Shown here piece after piece: positions 8,576 to 15,855 of a stretch of DNA of 64,000 bases. Origin of the DNA: Ramlibacter lithotrophicus (lineage in GTDB: Bacteria; Pseudomonadota; Gammaproteobacteria; Burkholderiales; Burkholderiaceae_C). A program made the translations under genes and the position numbers. The stretch spans positions 62,001-126,000 of the forward strand of contig NZ_VTOX01000013.1 of NCBI RefSeq assembly GCF_012184415.1. The letters are read 5' to 3'. The notes under the pieces are model-generated. The model was not told the origin of the DNA, searched no databases, and saw only the letters and a program-made list of their open reading frames with translations. Each line of letters starts with the position of its first letter. The first letter of the stretch is position 1.

Positions 8576-8794
8576 CTACTTGTGTATCGGCGACGCCGGC
8601 ACGTGCTCAAAAAGCTCTCCGACGGCAACGCCGAAGTAAGCACAGAGCTTGTCCATAACCTCCAGATCCACGCGCTCGGCTGTCTCTGAGTAAAGGCGGG
8701 TCAGCGTGTGTCGGTGGATGCCGGTGCTTGTGGCGACGTCGCTGATCTTGAGCTTTCGTTCGCCCAGGAGCCGCCCCAGATGGCAGCGAATCAT
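8576..8794 (-). CDS. small XRE/Cro-C1 family DNA-binding regulator
   Basis: 72 residues, almost entirely one helix-turn-helix domain: LGRLLGERKLKISDVATSTG (helices 1-2), IHRHTLTRLYSETAERVDLE (recognition helix and helix 4), then LCAYFGVAVGELFEHVP. This is the layout of compact Cro/C1 or HipB-like repressors. It is divergent from the HD/AAA+ pair with a 114-bp AT-rich gap containing a perfect TATAAT and a palindrome, so it most likely represses its own promoter and that of the pair. No toxin-like partner lies directly downstream. Regulation of the neighbours is inference. Confidence 0.88.
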   Translation of the reverse strand: MIRCHLGRLLGERKLKISDVATSTGIHRHTLTRLYSETAERVDLEVMDKLCAYFGVAVGELFEHVPASPIHK

Positions 8795-8836
8795 GATGGC
8801 CGCTTGCAGTTTGTCCTACAGTAGTACATAATGGCA

Positions 8837-8857
8837 TATAATAGGACTTAAAATCCT
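8837..8857. promoter_or_regulatory. TATAAT box and overlapping AGGA-TCCT palindrome in the XRE/HD divergent region
   Basis: A consensus -10 box TATAAT occupies 8837-8842 on the plus strand, followed at once by AGGACTTAAAATCCT (8843-8857), whose arms AGGACTT and AAATCCT pair at six of seven positions. A second, longer-range match (GTCCTAC at 8813 and GTGGGAC at 8861) flanks it. A good candidate binding site for the small XRE protein next door. No clear -35 at 16-18 bp was found. Confidence 0.5.
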
Positions 8858-8908
8858 GTTGTGGGACGAAGGTCGCACTGAGTTTAAGTCACTTCGAAAG
8901 GACGGAGC

Positions 8909-9682
8909 ATGGGTATCAAGTACGGCAGTCGGGATCGGAGGTGGAACGGTTCAAAGACGCTGAAGACCGGCAGCGGGGCGGATGTCCGGCGTTTACCACT
9001 GCCCGAGGTGCGCTTCCTGGAACTGATGAACCAACTCGATCCGACGCTCCGAGAGGTTGTGCGCCGCGCGCTGTTCGAGGATCGGGATCGGTTCCAGAAG
9101 TTCGCGTCGGCGCCCGCGAGCACTCGCGGACACCACAGTGGCAGGTCCGGAAATCTCCTGCACACGATCGATGTCGCGGAGTGCGCGCTTCTGCTCGCGC
9201 GCCACTATGAAGAGCTCGTCGACAAGCAGGTCGTTCTCGCCGCAGCGCTGCTGCATGACCTTGGCAAGTGCGAAGAATATCAAGACAGTTCGGGAGAAAC
9301 GACGATGTCCGATGCCGGCGAAATGGTGGGCCACAAGGTCATCGGGTGTGCGATGGTATGGGCTGCCCTCGAGCCGCTGCGGACGACGAACACCGAACGA
9401 GCGCTCGCGGTGATGAATGCCGTCGCGTCGACCTTGAATCGATCGTACGACCTGCGCGGACCTGCCACGTTGGAAGCAACGATCGTGAGCAGGGCGGACC
9501 AGTTATCTGCTGCGGCCGATTTGTACAGGGAATCAATGCGCGCGTCCGGATACAGCTTCGTCGGCGTGAAGCATCAACACCTGCCCGAGCGGCCGCGTCA
9601 TCCCTATGCGCTGGCGACAGTCGTCCGCGCGGCTGAGGCTGTACCCTGGGTGTCGGCGCGGGCGCAACGGTACGGCAACTAA
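8909..9682 (+). CDS. HD-domain phosphohydrolase-like protein
   Basis: 257 residues. The HD metal site is complete: RGHHSGRSGNLLHTIDVAE (His75/76 and His85), ALLHDLGKCEEY (His116-Asp117), VGHKVIG (His142) and SRADQ (Asp near 197). The HH...G..LLHT plus LLHDLGK..E pattern is closest to the HD domains of YhaM-type 3'-5' exoribonucleases and of TraI_2/relaxase-associated proteins, but there is no OB-fold extension, so the substrate could be nucleic acid or nucleotide. N-terminal 30 residues are basic. Preceded by a GGACGGAGC ribosome site and followed after 12 bp by the AAA+ gene, so the two are co-transcribed. Function of the pair is unknown. Confidence 0.82.
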   Translation: MGIKYGSRDRRWNGSKTLKTGSGADVRRLPLPEVRFLELMNQLDPTLREVVRRALFEDRDRFQKFASAPASTRGHHSGRSGNLLHTIDVAECALLLARHYEELVDKQVVLAAALLHDLGKCEEYQDSSGETTMSDAGEMVGHKVIGCAMVWAALEPLRTTNTERALAVMNAVASTLNRSYDLRGPATLEATIVSRADQLSAAADLYRESMRASGYSFVGVKHQHLPERPRHPYALATVVRAAEAVPWVSARAQRYGN

Positions 9683-9694
9683 GCGAGCGCAACG

Positions 9695-10936
9695 ATGACC
9701 AGGAACGACGAAATCCCAGGCGGGTACGTGCTGCATCGCCTCGAGGGCGTGAGTCTTGGACGCCAGCACATTCTGCTGCCTGCTAGGCTGCACGACGAGA
9801 TCAGTGCAGCCCGGGAAGCTCTCGAGGAGCGCGCACTGACCGAAGCAGAAGACCGAAGCGGAAGTATCTGGGCTGGACCTCCGGCGAAGGCCCGCAAGAA
9901 GTCCGGGATCGGTGGGATCGACGCCGAGGAGGAGGAAGAGGAGCTTGCTCTGACGCCGCAGGAAGGTCCAGCGAGCCACGAATGCGCAGTTCACTCACGA
10001 GATGAGCCGCTGAAGATGCTCCGGCGCGCCAAGCAGGCCACCCCGGACCGCGACCGAATCTCTCAACTCGAGGCGCTCTATCTGAAGCTCAAGGAGCGTG
10101 GCCCCTACCGGACGCTGGCATTAAATGGTGACTGGAGCTCGACTCTGAGCAGGCTGGACCAGACGCATCCGCACTTCGCGGCAGTCACACAGGTTGTGAG
10201 GGAGCGGCTGACGCTGGCTCGCCAAAGCGGAAAGCCCGTGCAGATCCCGCCGCTGCTTCTTCTGGGGATGGCCGGCGTCGGAAAGACGCACTACGCGCAG
10301 GCACTCGCCGCAGCCGTGGGGACTTCCCACCGACAACTGCAGCTCGACACCGCGGTCACCGATGCCGCCCTCATCGGCAGCGAAAAGCGGTGGGCGAACA
10401 CAGCCTACGGCGCATTGTTCGAAGAAGTCGTGCTCGGTGAGCACGCAAACCCGGTGATCGTGCTCGATGAGCTCGACAAAGCGCTGCGAGACAACCGCAA
10501 CGATGCGCTGGCACCGCTGCACTCGCTGCTCGAGCGGGTTACCTCCTGCCGGACGCGCGACATTTCCCTGGACTTCCAGTTCGACGCGTCTCACGTCATC
10601 TGGATCTGTACGGCGAACGATCCTATGTTGATCCCCCAGCCGCTCCGCACGAGGATGAAGGAGTTCACCATTCACTTTCCCTCCGCGGACCAGTCAATCC
10701 GGATTGCGCGTGAGGTCGCCCGGAAAGCGGTCACTGAGATTGCTCCCCCCGAGTTCGAGGAGCCAGCAGACGACATCGGCGTCGTGCTCGGCCATCTCAC
10801 TGCCCGTGAGGCCTACCACGCAACGGCTGACGCGGTCGCGCGAGCGGTGGCAGCCGGACGTCTGCGCTTGGAGCGCACTGACTTTCCGGCGGACGTTAGG
10901 TATGAGGACGAAGGTGCGTCGGGTTGGCTGCACTGA
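9695..10936 (+). CDS. AAA+ ATPase (Lon/ClpX-type ATPase domain without protease)
   Basis: 413 residues. The N-terminal 120 include an acidic run (DAEEEEEEL, residues 77-85); a helical region 121-175 leads into the AAA+ module with Walker A GMAGVGKTH (191-199), Walker B VIVLDELDKA (254-263), sensor-1 Asn in WICTAND (about 308) and arginine-finger candidates in PQPLRTRM (318-320). No Lon peptidase domain follows. It aligns through residues 120-330 with the chromosomal ATPase at 35168-36166 (shared LLLLG..G.GKTH, ANPVIV.DE.DKA, VIWI.TAND). Co-transcribed with the HD protein. Likely a remodelling ATPase serving the HD partner; the client is unknown. Confidence 0.85.
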   Translation: MTRNDEIPGGYVLHRLEGVSLGRQHILLPARLHDEISAAREALEERALTEAEDRSGSIWAGPPAKARKKSGIGGIDAEEEEEELALTPQEGPASHECAVHSRDEPLKMLRRAKQATPDRDRISQLEALYLKLKERGPYRTLALNGDWSSTLSRLDQTHPHFAAVTQVVRERLTLARQSGKPVQIPPLLLLGMAGVGKTHYAQALAAAVGTSHRQLQLDTAVTDAALIGSEKRWANTAYGALFEEVVLGEHANPVIVLDELDKALRDNRNDALAPLHSLLERVTSCRTRDISLDFQFDASHVIWICTANDPMLIPQPLRTRMKEFTIHFPSADQSIRIAREVARKAVTEIAPPEFEEPADDIGVVLGHLTAREAYHATADAVARAVAAGRLRLERTDFPADVRYEDEGASGWLH

Positions 10937-10996
10937 CCTGGACGGTGTTCGGCGCTCCGACTTGGCTGCCGCCTGGGATTGCTGGGTCGTCGACGG

Positions 10997-11638
10997 TCAC
11001 ATCGGTGAAGCTGCCGCGCGGGTTGAATCCAGCAATCCCTTCACTTCGATGAAACGAACCACGTCCGCAAGCCCGTTCGATGTCTTCAGATTGCTCATCA
11101 CGAACGGCTGCTCGCCGCGCATGCGCCGCGTGTCCGCAGCCATTACCGCGAGGTCGGCGCCGACATGCGGCCCCAGGTCGCTCTTGGTGATGCCCGGCCC
11201 GCCCTTGCGGGGAATCTTCTCGCCGGCCGCGACGTCGATCACGTAGATCGTCAGGCCGCTCAGCTCGGGGCTGAAGGTGGCGGCCAGGTTGTCGCCGCCG
11301 CTTTCCACGAACACGATGTCGGCGTCGGGGAACTCGTCGAGCATGCGGTCGATCGCCTCGAGGTTGATCGACGCATCCTCCCGGATGGCCGTGTGCGGAC
11401 AACCGCCCGTCTCCACGCCCATGATGCGCTCGGCCGGCAGCGCACCGCTGGCGGTGAGCAGGCGCTGGTCCTCCTTGGTGTAGATGTCATTGGTGATCGC
11501 CACCAGGTCGGAGCGATCGCGCATGGCCTTGCAGAGCATCTCGAGGAGGGTGGTCTTGCCGGAGCCGACCGGCCCGCCGATGCCGACGCGCAGCGGCGGC
11601 AGGGGCTTGGTGCGGCGGGAAATCTGGCGCAGCTTCAT
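10997..11638 (-). CDS. ureG: urease accessory GTPase UreG
   Basis: 213 residues from ATG 11638 (MKLRQISRRTKPLPPLRVGI). SIMIBI GTPase that powers nickel delivery to urease. Seen: P-loop GGPVGSGKTTLLE, ITNDIYTKEDQ, the metal-binding CPH in ETGGCPHTAIREDAS, FVESGGDNLAATFSPEL and the base-recognition KSDL. The start ATG overlaps the ureF stop (ATGA). Intact by sequence, but the urease structural genes and ureD are absent from the window, so its normal client may be missing unless urease is encoded elsewhere. Confidence 0.96.
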   Translation of the reverse strand: MKLRQISRRTKPLPPLRVGIGGPVGSGKTTLLEMLCKAMRDRSDLVAITNDIYTKEDQRLLTASGALPAERIMGVETGGCPHTAIREDASINLEAIDRMLDEFPDADIVFVESGGDNLAATFSPELSGLTIYVIDVAAGEKIPRKGGPGITKSDLGPHVGADLAVMAADTRRMRGEQPFVMSNLKTSNGLADVVRFIEVKGLLDSTRAAASPM

Positions 11639-12306
11639 GAGCGGAACAATCGTGAATACTGGGTTTCGTGGCGGGCGGAGAGGATGGCCAGCATGGGCGC
11701 GAAGGCCTGCCGGCCGTCGTCGTCGACGCCCAGCGCGTGATCGACCACGGCCGGAATCTCCCCCGCCAGGCGGGCGAGGATGCGCTGGCCGGCGCTCTGG
11801 CCGAGCGGCACGGCCTTGACGGCCGCCTGCATCATGTTTTCGGCCCAGCCGAACGCGCAGGCGAGCAGCGCGTCGCGAGCGGTGGCGCCCGACCCGACGA
11901 CAGCCAGCGCCCAGGCCACCGGGTACGTCACTGGCTGGCGCACTCGCGCGGCGGCCTCGGGTTGTACCGTCTTGAGCCATTCCACCAGCGAGCGGCCCAT
12001 CTGCTCGGATTGCTGGCGCGTCTCGCTCGTCTCGCGCGTTCGCCGCACCCAGGCGTCCAGCTCGTCGATCCGTTCTAGGTCGTTCGCTCGCCACGCCGCC
12101 AGCGCCGCCGCAATCACCGGCAGCTCGAAGCGGGCGAGGCTCAGATGCAATTGCGCCGCCAGCCAGTCGGCGGCGTGTGCCTCGGTGTGCACCAGACCCG
12201 CGTGCACCGCGGCTTCCAGACCCTCCGAATAGGAGAAACTGCCGATCGGGAGCGCTGGCGAGGCGATCCAGAAGAGTGCCAGCAGGGCCGGCTCAGCCGC
12301 CGGCAT
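11635..12306 (-). CDS. ureF: urease accessory protein UreF
   Basis: 223 residues from MPAAEPALLALFWIASPALP (ATG 12306; an ATG at 12333 is possible). All-helical UreF forms the UreD-UreF-UreG activation complex. Family signatures ALPIGSFSYSEGLEAAV near the N-terminus and FGWAENMMQAAVKAVPLGQS near the C-terminus are present. It overlaps ureE upstream by 14 bp and ureG downstream by 4 bp, keeping the standard ureE-F-G order. Confidence 0.95.
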   Translation of the reverse strand: MPAAEPALLALFWIASPALPIGSFSYSEGLEAAVHAGLVHTEAHAADWLAAQLHLSLARFELPVIAAALAAWRANDLERIDELDAWVRRTRETSETRQQSEQMGRSLVEWLKTVQPEAAARVRQPVTYPVAWALAVVGSGATARDALLACAFGWAENMMQAAVKAVPLGQSAGQRILARLAGEIPAVVDHALGVDDDGRQAFAPMLAILSARHETQYSRLFRS

Positions 12307-12811
12307 GATCGGGGTGCCCGTGATGCGCGCCATGATGGTGACCGCCTGCGTGGTTGTGACCGCCGTAGGCGCCGCTCTCCGGCTCGAAGGGGACGGTGCA
12401 CCGGCTCACGTCCAGGCCCATCGCCCGCACCATCTCGGCCAGGACGTGGTCTGGTTCGATCTTCAGGTGCCCGGGTGCGAGTTCGATCGGCACATGGCGA
12501 TTGCCCAGATGGTAGGCGGCGCGCGTCAGGTCAAAGGGTGTTCCGGTCCGGGGCTCCGGCGTGATCACCAGCACCGCCTGCGGCGCGGCGATCACCCGCA
12601 CGAGGGAACCGTCCTCGGCCACCAGCACGTCGCCGCCGCGCAAGACGGTGCCGCGCGACAGGAACACGCCCACGCGCCGGCCCTGCGAGTCGGTGCAATC
12701 GAAGCGGCTCTTCTGCCGCACATCCCACTCCAGCGTCACGGTCGCCGCCCGATGCACGAGCGGCTGCGCCAGGCCTTGGCCGGCGCGCAGGAGCCTGGCA
12801 CCATGCATCAT
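12293..12811 (-). CDS. ureE: urease nickel metallochaperone UreE
   Basis: 172 residues, ATG at 12811 or the adjoining 12808. N-terminal RAATVTLEWDVRQKSRFDC domain with GVFLSRGTVLRGGDVL, middle HLGNRHVPIEL with the conserved metal-site histidine, and a His-rich tail (GGHNHAGGHHHGAHHGHPD) that stores nickel. An IS3 inverted repeat starts only 10 bp upstream of the start codon, so the native promoter and the upstream ureC are lost and any transcription must come from the insertion element. Confidence 0.95.
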   Translation of the reverse strand: MMHGARLLRAGQGLAQPLVHRAATVTLEWDVRQKSRFDCTDSQGRRVGVFLSRGTVLRGGDVLVAEDGSLVRVIAAPQAVLVITPEPRTGTPFDLTRAAYHLGNRHVPIELAPGHLKIEPDHVLAEMVRAMGLDVSRCTVPFEPESGAYGGHNHAGGHHHGAHHGHPDHAGG

Positions 12812-12820
12812 GGTCAGAAG

Positions 12821-12849
12821 AGAGAAGTGGCCCCGCAAATCTGAACAGC
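12821..12849 (+). repeat. IS3 left terminal inverted repeat
   Basis: Begins AGAGAAGTGGCCCCGC and ends CTGAACAGC. It matches the reverse complement of 15578-15606 at 25 of 29 positions; differences are one base at position 12 and three at positions 17-19. The element proper may begin at the TGG within it. Confidence 0.75.
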
Positions 12850-12911
12850 GCTTTAGGTGGAAACTCCGGGCAAGATGCTGGGCCGAGAACGGTCTGGCCA
12901 TAGGAGTTTCG

Positions 12912-13226
12912 ATGGTCAAGAAATCAGCGCGGCGCACCCGCCGCACGCACACGCCTGCATTCAGGGCGCAGGTGGCGGTTGCCGCCTTGCGCGAGGACAG
13001 GACGCTGGCCGAGTTGGCAAAGCAGTTCGAGGTGCACCCCAACCAGATCACCGAGTGGAAGCGACAGCTTCTGGAGCACGCTGCCGAAGCCTTCGGCGGC
13101 GGCGCAACGGCGGCCGAACCGGTCGACCTGGACCCGCTGCACGCCAAGATCGGGCAGCTGACGCTGGAGAATGATTTTTTAGAACGCGCGCTTACCAAGG
13201 CGGGATTGCTGAGCGCAAAGCGATGA
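12912..13226 (+). CDS. IS3-family transposase OrfA (helix-turn-helix subunit)
   Basis: 104 residues: HTPAFRAQVAVAALREDRTL, LAKQFEVHPNQITEWKRQLL (helix-turn-helix) and a leucine-rich coiled segment IGQLTLENDFLERALTKAGL that mediates dimerisation and contact with OrfB. GGAGTTTCG precedes the ATG. The stop TGA overlaps an orfB ATG (ATGA). Intact by itself, but its OrfB partner is frameshifted. Confidence 0.92.
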   Translation: MVKKSARRTRRTHTPAFRAQVAVAALREDRTLAELAKQFEVHPNQITEWKRQLLEHAAEAFGGGATAAEPVDLDPLHAKIGQLTLENDFLERALTKAGLLSAKR

Positions 13227-14052
13227 TCGACCGTGATCATGATCTGACGTCACGCGGCAAGCCGAGTTGGTGGGCATCAGCCGTGGCTCGGTGTACTACT
13301 TGCCCAGGCCGGTGAGCGCTGCCGACCTGGCGCTGATGCGCAGGATCGACGAGTTGCACCTGGAGCATCCGTTCATGGGCGCTCGCATGCTGCGCAACCA
13401 ACTGCAGCGCGAGGAGATACATGTCGGCCGGCGACACATCTCCACGCTGATGCAGCGCATGGGCGTCACGGCCCTGGCCCCGCAGCCTGGCACCAGCAAA
13501 CGGGCGCCGGGCCACAAGATCTTCCCCTACCTGCTGCGCAAGGTGGCTGTCACGAAGTCCAATCAGGTTTGGGCGCTGGACACGACCTACATCCCGATGG
13601 CGCGCGGCTTCGTCTACCTCACCGCCGTGGTGGACGTGGCCAGCCGCCGCGTGCTGGCGCACCGGGTGACGATCACGCTGGAGGCGATCCACGCCAAGGA
13701 GGTGATCGAACAGGCGCTGGCCAAGTACGGCACGCCCGAGATCGTCAACACCGACCAGGGCAGCCAGTTCACCGCCGAGGAGTTCACCAGCGTCGTTCTG
13801 GGCACGGGGGCCAAGCTCTCGATGGACGGCCGCGGCGCCTGGCCCGACAACGTGTTCGTCGAACGCCTGTGGCGCAGCGTGAAGTACGAGCGGGTGTACC
13901 TGAAGGCTTACGACTGCGTCAGCGCCGCGCGGGCCGACATCACCGATTACCTGGCTTGGTACAACGGGCAGCGCGCTCACTCCAGCCTCGAGCGGCTCAC
14001 GCCGGACGAGGCGTACTTCGCCGGCCTGCCCGCATTGAAGCTGGCCGCGTAA
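13223..14052 (+). pseudogene. IS3-family transposase OrfB (DDE integrase), frameshifted near its start
   Basis: The natural frame opens at ATG 13223 (MIDRDHDL) but one base is missing at about 13247, after which VTRQAELVGISRGSVYYLPR continues in another frame to 14052. The integrase core is complete: WALDTTYIPMARGFVYL (first Asp), IVNTDQGSQFTAEEF (second Asp) and NVFVERLWRSVKYERVYLK (Glu), ending RLTPDEAYF. A TTG at 13267 could start a shortened protein lacking the first dozen or so residues, so residual activity cannot be excluded. Confidence 0.85.
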
Positions 14053-14402
14053 GATGAAGATCGCTGGTGCGCCCCGAGTTGCCCACCGCGGCGCGCGTTC
14101 GTCGCAAGCGACGCCCGCCACCGTGGACATACATGGACGCCCCCGGTTTGCAAGGCTCTCTCACGTTTCTGGCGAGCACGAGAAGGATGCAGACATACAT
14201 CCGGCCTTCAGACGCATGAAGCGCTTCGGCCCTGATGGAATTCGCTGGCTGGTTCCTCTACAACTCTGCGAGCTCAAGGCTCGTTATCCACGTCAGGTTT
14301 GGCCAGCCCCGGTCCTACCTGTCTTGCCATCAACGATCGATTACCAAAGCAACCTGAGGAGGGAATCTGTCTTGTTATGGCGGCCTGCGCCGACTGCGCG
14401 GA
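14053..14402. other. 350-bp non-coding interval: end of IS3 orfB to IS110 transposase 3' end
   Basis: No coding frame is convincing. The IS110/IS3 junction must lie within it, close to 14060. It contains a small perfect hairpin (CGTCGC-AA-GCGACG, 14100-14113) and two copies of GACATACAT (around 14126 and 14193). Long non-coding flanks of IS110/IS1111 elements carry the bridge RNA, so this interval is the candidate place, read on the minus strand; no fold was computed. Confidence 0.4.
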
Positions 14403-15436
14403 CTACAGTGCGTGGTCCGGCACGTGCATCGCGTCGTAGGCCTTGCCCGACGACAACAAGGCCCACGCCGTTCGTGCGTTCTTGTTGGCCATTGCGACGG
14501 CCGCAATGTTGTGATGTCGACGGCCGACCAACTTCGCGAGCCAACCGTCGGCTTGGTCGGCCTTCCTTCGAGCAAGCTCGACCATGGTCCTGCCACCATG
14601 GATCAGCAGTGTTCGAAGATAGACATTGCCGCGCTTGCTGATGCCCAGCAACTGCGTCTTGCCGCCACTGGAGTTCTGATGCGGCACAACCCGATCCAGG
14701 CGGCGAACTGCCGCGCGTTCTTGAAGTTGCTCGGGTCGCCGACGCTGGCCACAAGCGCGCTGGCGGTCATGGGGCCGATGCCGGGAATGGTCTGCAGCCG
14801 GCGGCTGACTTCGCTACTGCGATGCCACTGCTCAATCTCCCGCTCGAGTTCGCGCACCTGCCGGTCGAGCTCTTTGAGGTGCTGCAGCAGCCGATCGATC
14901 AGCATCCTGAAGCGTCCAGGCAGCTCGTTGCTGGCGTCTTCGATCAGCTCGGGAACGCGCTGGTAAATATGGCGAATGCCTTGGGGAATGATCAGCCCGA
15001 ACTCGATCAACAGCCCGCGGATCTGGTTGGCCTGCGCGGTGCGCGCCCTGACGAAGCTCTCACGTGCCGTGTGCAGCGACAGCACGGCCTGCTGTTCGGG
15101 CGATTTGGTCGGAACGAATCGCATGTTCGGACGCGCGACGGCCTCACAGATTGCCTCGGCGTCGAGCAAATCGTTCTTGTTGGTCTTCACATACGGCTTG
15201 ACGAACTGCGGCGCCATCATCTTCACGCAGTGACCGAGTGTGCTGAGCTTTATGGCCCAATAGTGCGCGCCTCCACAAGCTTTGATTCCGATCAGGCAGG
15301 GCTCCAGGCGCGCGAAGAATGGTGCCACCTGGTCACGCTTGAGTTGCTTGCGAAGGACCACGGCACCGCGCTCATCAACACCATGAATCTGAAAAACATT
15401 CTTGGCGAGGTCCAAACCGAGAGTCGTGATCTTCAT
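14403..15436 (-). pseudogene. IS110-family transposase, frameshifted
   Basis: ATG at 15436 with GGAGG seven bases upstream. N-terminal DEDD/RuvC-like domain: TLGLDLAKNVFQIHGVDERG, KACGGAHYWAIKLSTLGH, VKTNKNDLLDAEAICEAVAR; then the C-terminal domain LQTIPGIGPMTASALVASVG with ARQFAAWIGL. Immediately after AWIGL one base (a G) is lost at about 14686, and the rest VPHQNSSGGKTQLLGISKRG and NVYLRTLLIHG continues in another frame to 14403. Whole length would be about 344 residues. IS110 enzymes insert with a structured guide (bridge) RNA. Confidence 0.9.
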
Positions 15437-15577
15437 AGCTGCCTCCATTGGCATGAGCGGGCAAAGAGCGCCCGCTCAGACTTTGGCAGCAGGCGGACGG
15501 CCGTGAAAGGGGGCGTCCATTCCATTAACTCTGCACCTTTGGCAACCCGCCCGCAGTCCACTTAAAAGTCGGGGAAA

Positions 15578-15606
15578 GCTGTTCAGACAAGCGGAGCCAC
15601 TTCTCT
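15578..15606 (-). repeat. IS3 right terminal inverted repeat
   Basis: Partner of the repeat at 12821; on the minus strand it reads AGAGAAGTGGCTCCGC and ends CTGAACAGC. Just inside it, CCACTTAAAAGTC corresponds to the GGTGG-containing subterminal sequence at the left end. It lies 2.7 kb from its partner because of the nested insertion. Confidence 0.75.
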
Positions 15607-15855
15607 CCGCGCGTGCTGGTGGCGGCGCCGCAACTCGCCTGCCTCGCCGGTGACGCTCGCGCCGCACATGACGCCAACGAGCGGGCGCAGCACGCCCCGC
15701 GTTCCACCCGGGAAGGGTACGGCCGACTGCGCCACCCCAGCGGCTGCGGCTGCTGCAGCGGCGCGAAGCGCACGGGCACCGTCCAGGCGCGCGACGGCAG
15801 CAAGGCCTTCCCAACGAAACGCCCCTGGATGATCAGTCACTGAAAGGACGACGAC

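Larger units (their letters stand above)
12821..15606. mobile_element. IS3-family element interrupted by an IS110-family element
   Basis: Bounded by 29-bp inverted repeats (12821-12849 and 15578-15606; 25 of 29 positions match). orfA and orfB of the IS3 element lie at the left end; the right terminus is displaced to 15606 by an IS110 transposase and its flanks inserted after orfB. Without the insert the element would be about 1.3 kb, the usual IS3 size. No target duplication is apparent outside the repeats. The left end abuts ureE and the right end lies 249 bp before the broken amidase. Confidence 0.8.

Noticed and set aside
15607..15855. Possible gene or urease-subunit remnant upstream of amiE
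   Set aside because: Frames in all six registers were read; none shows UreA, UreB, UreC or UreD motifs, and the longest (76 codons) has no ribosome site or known domain.
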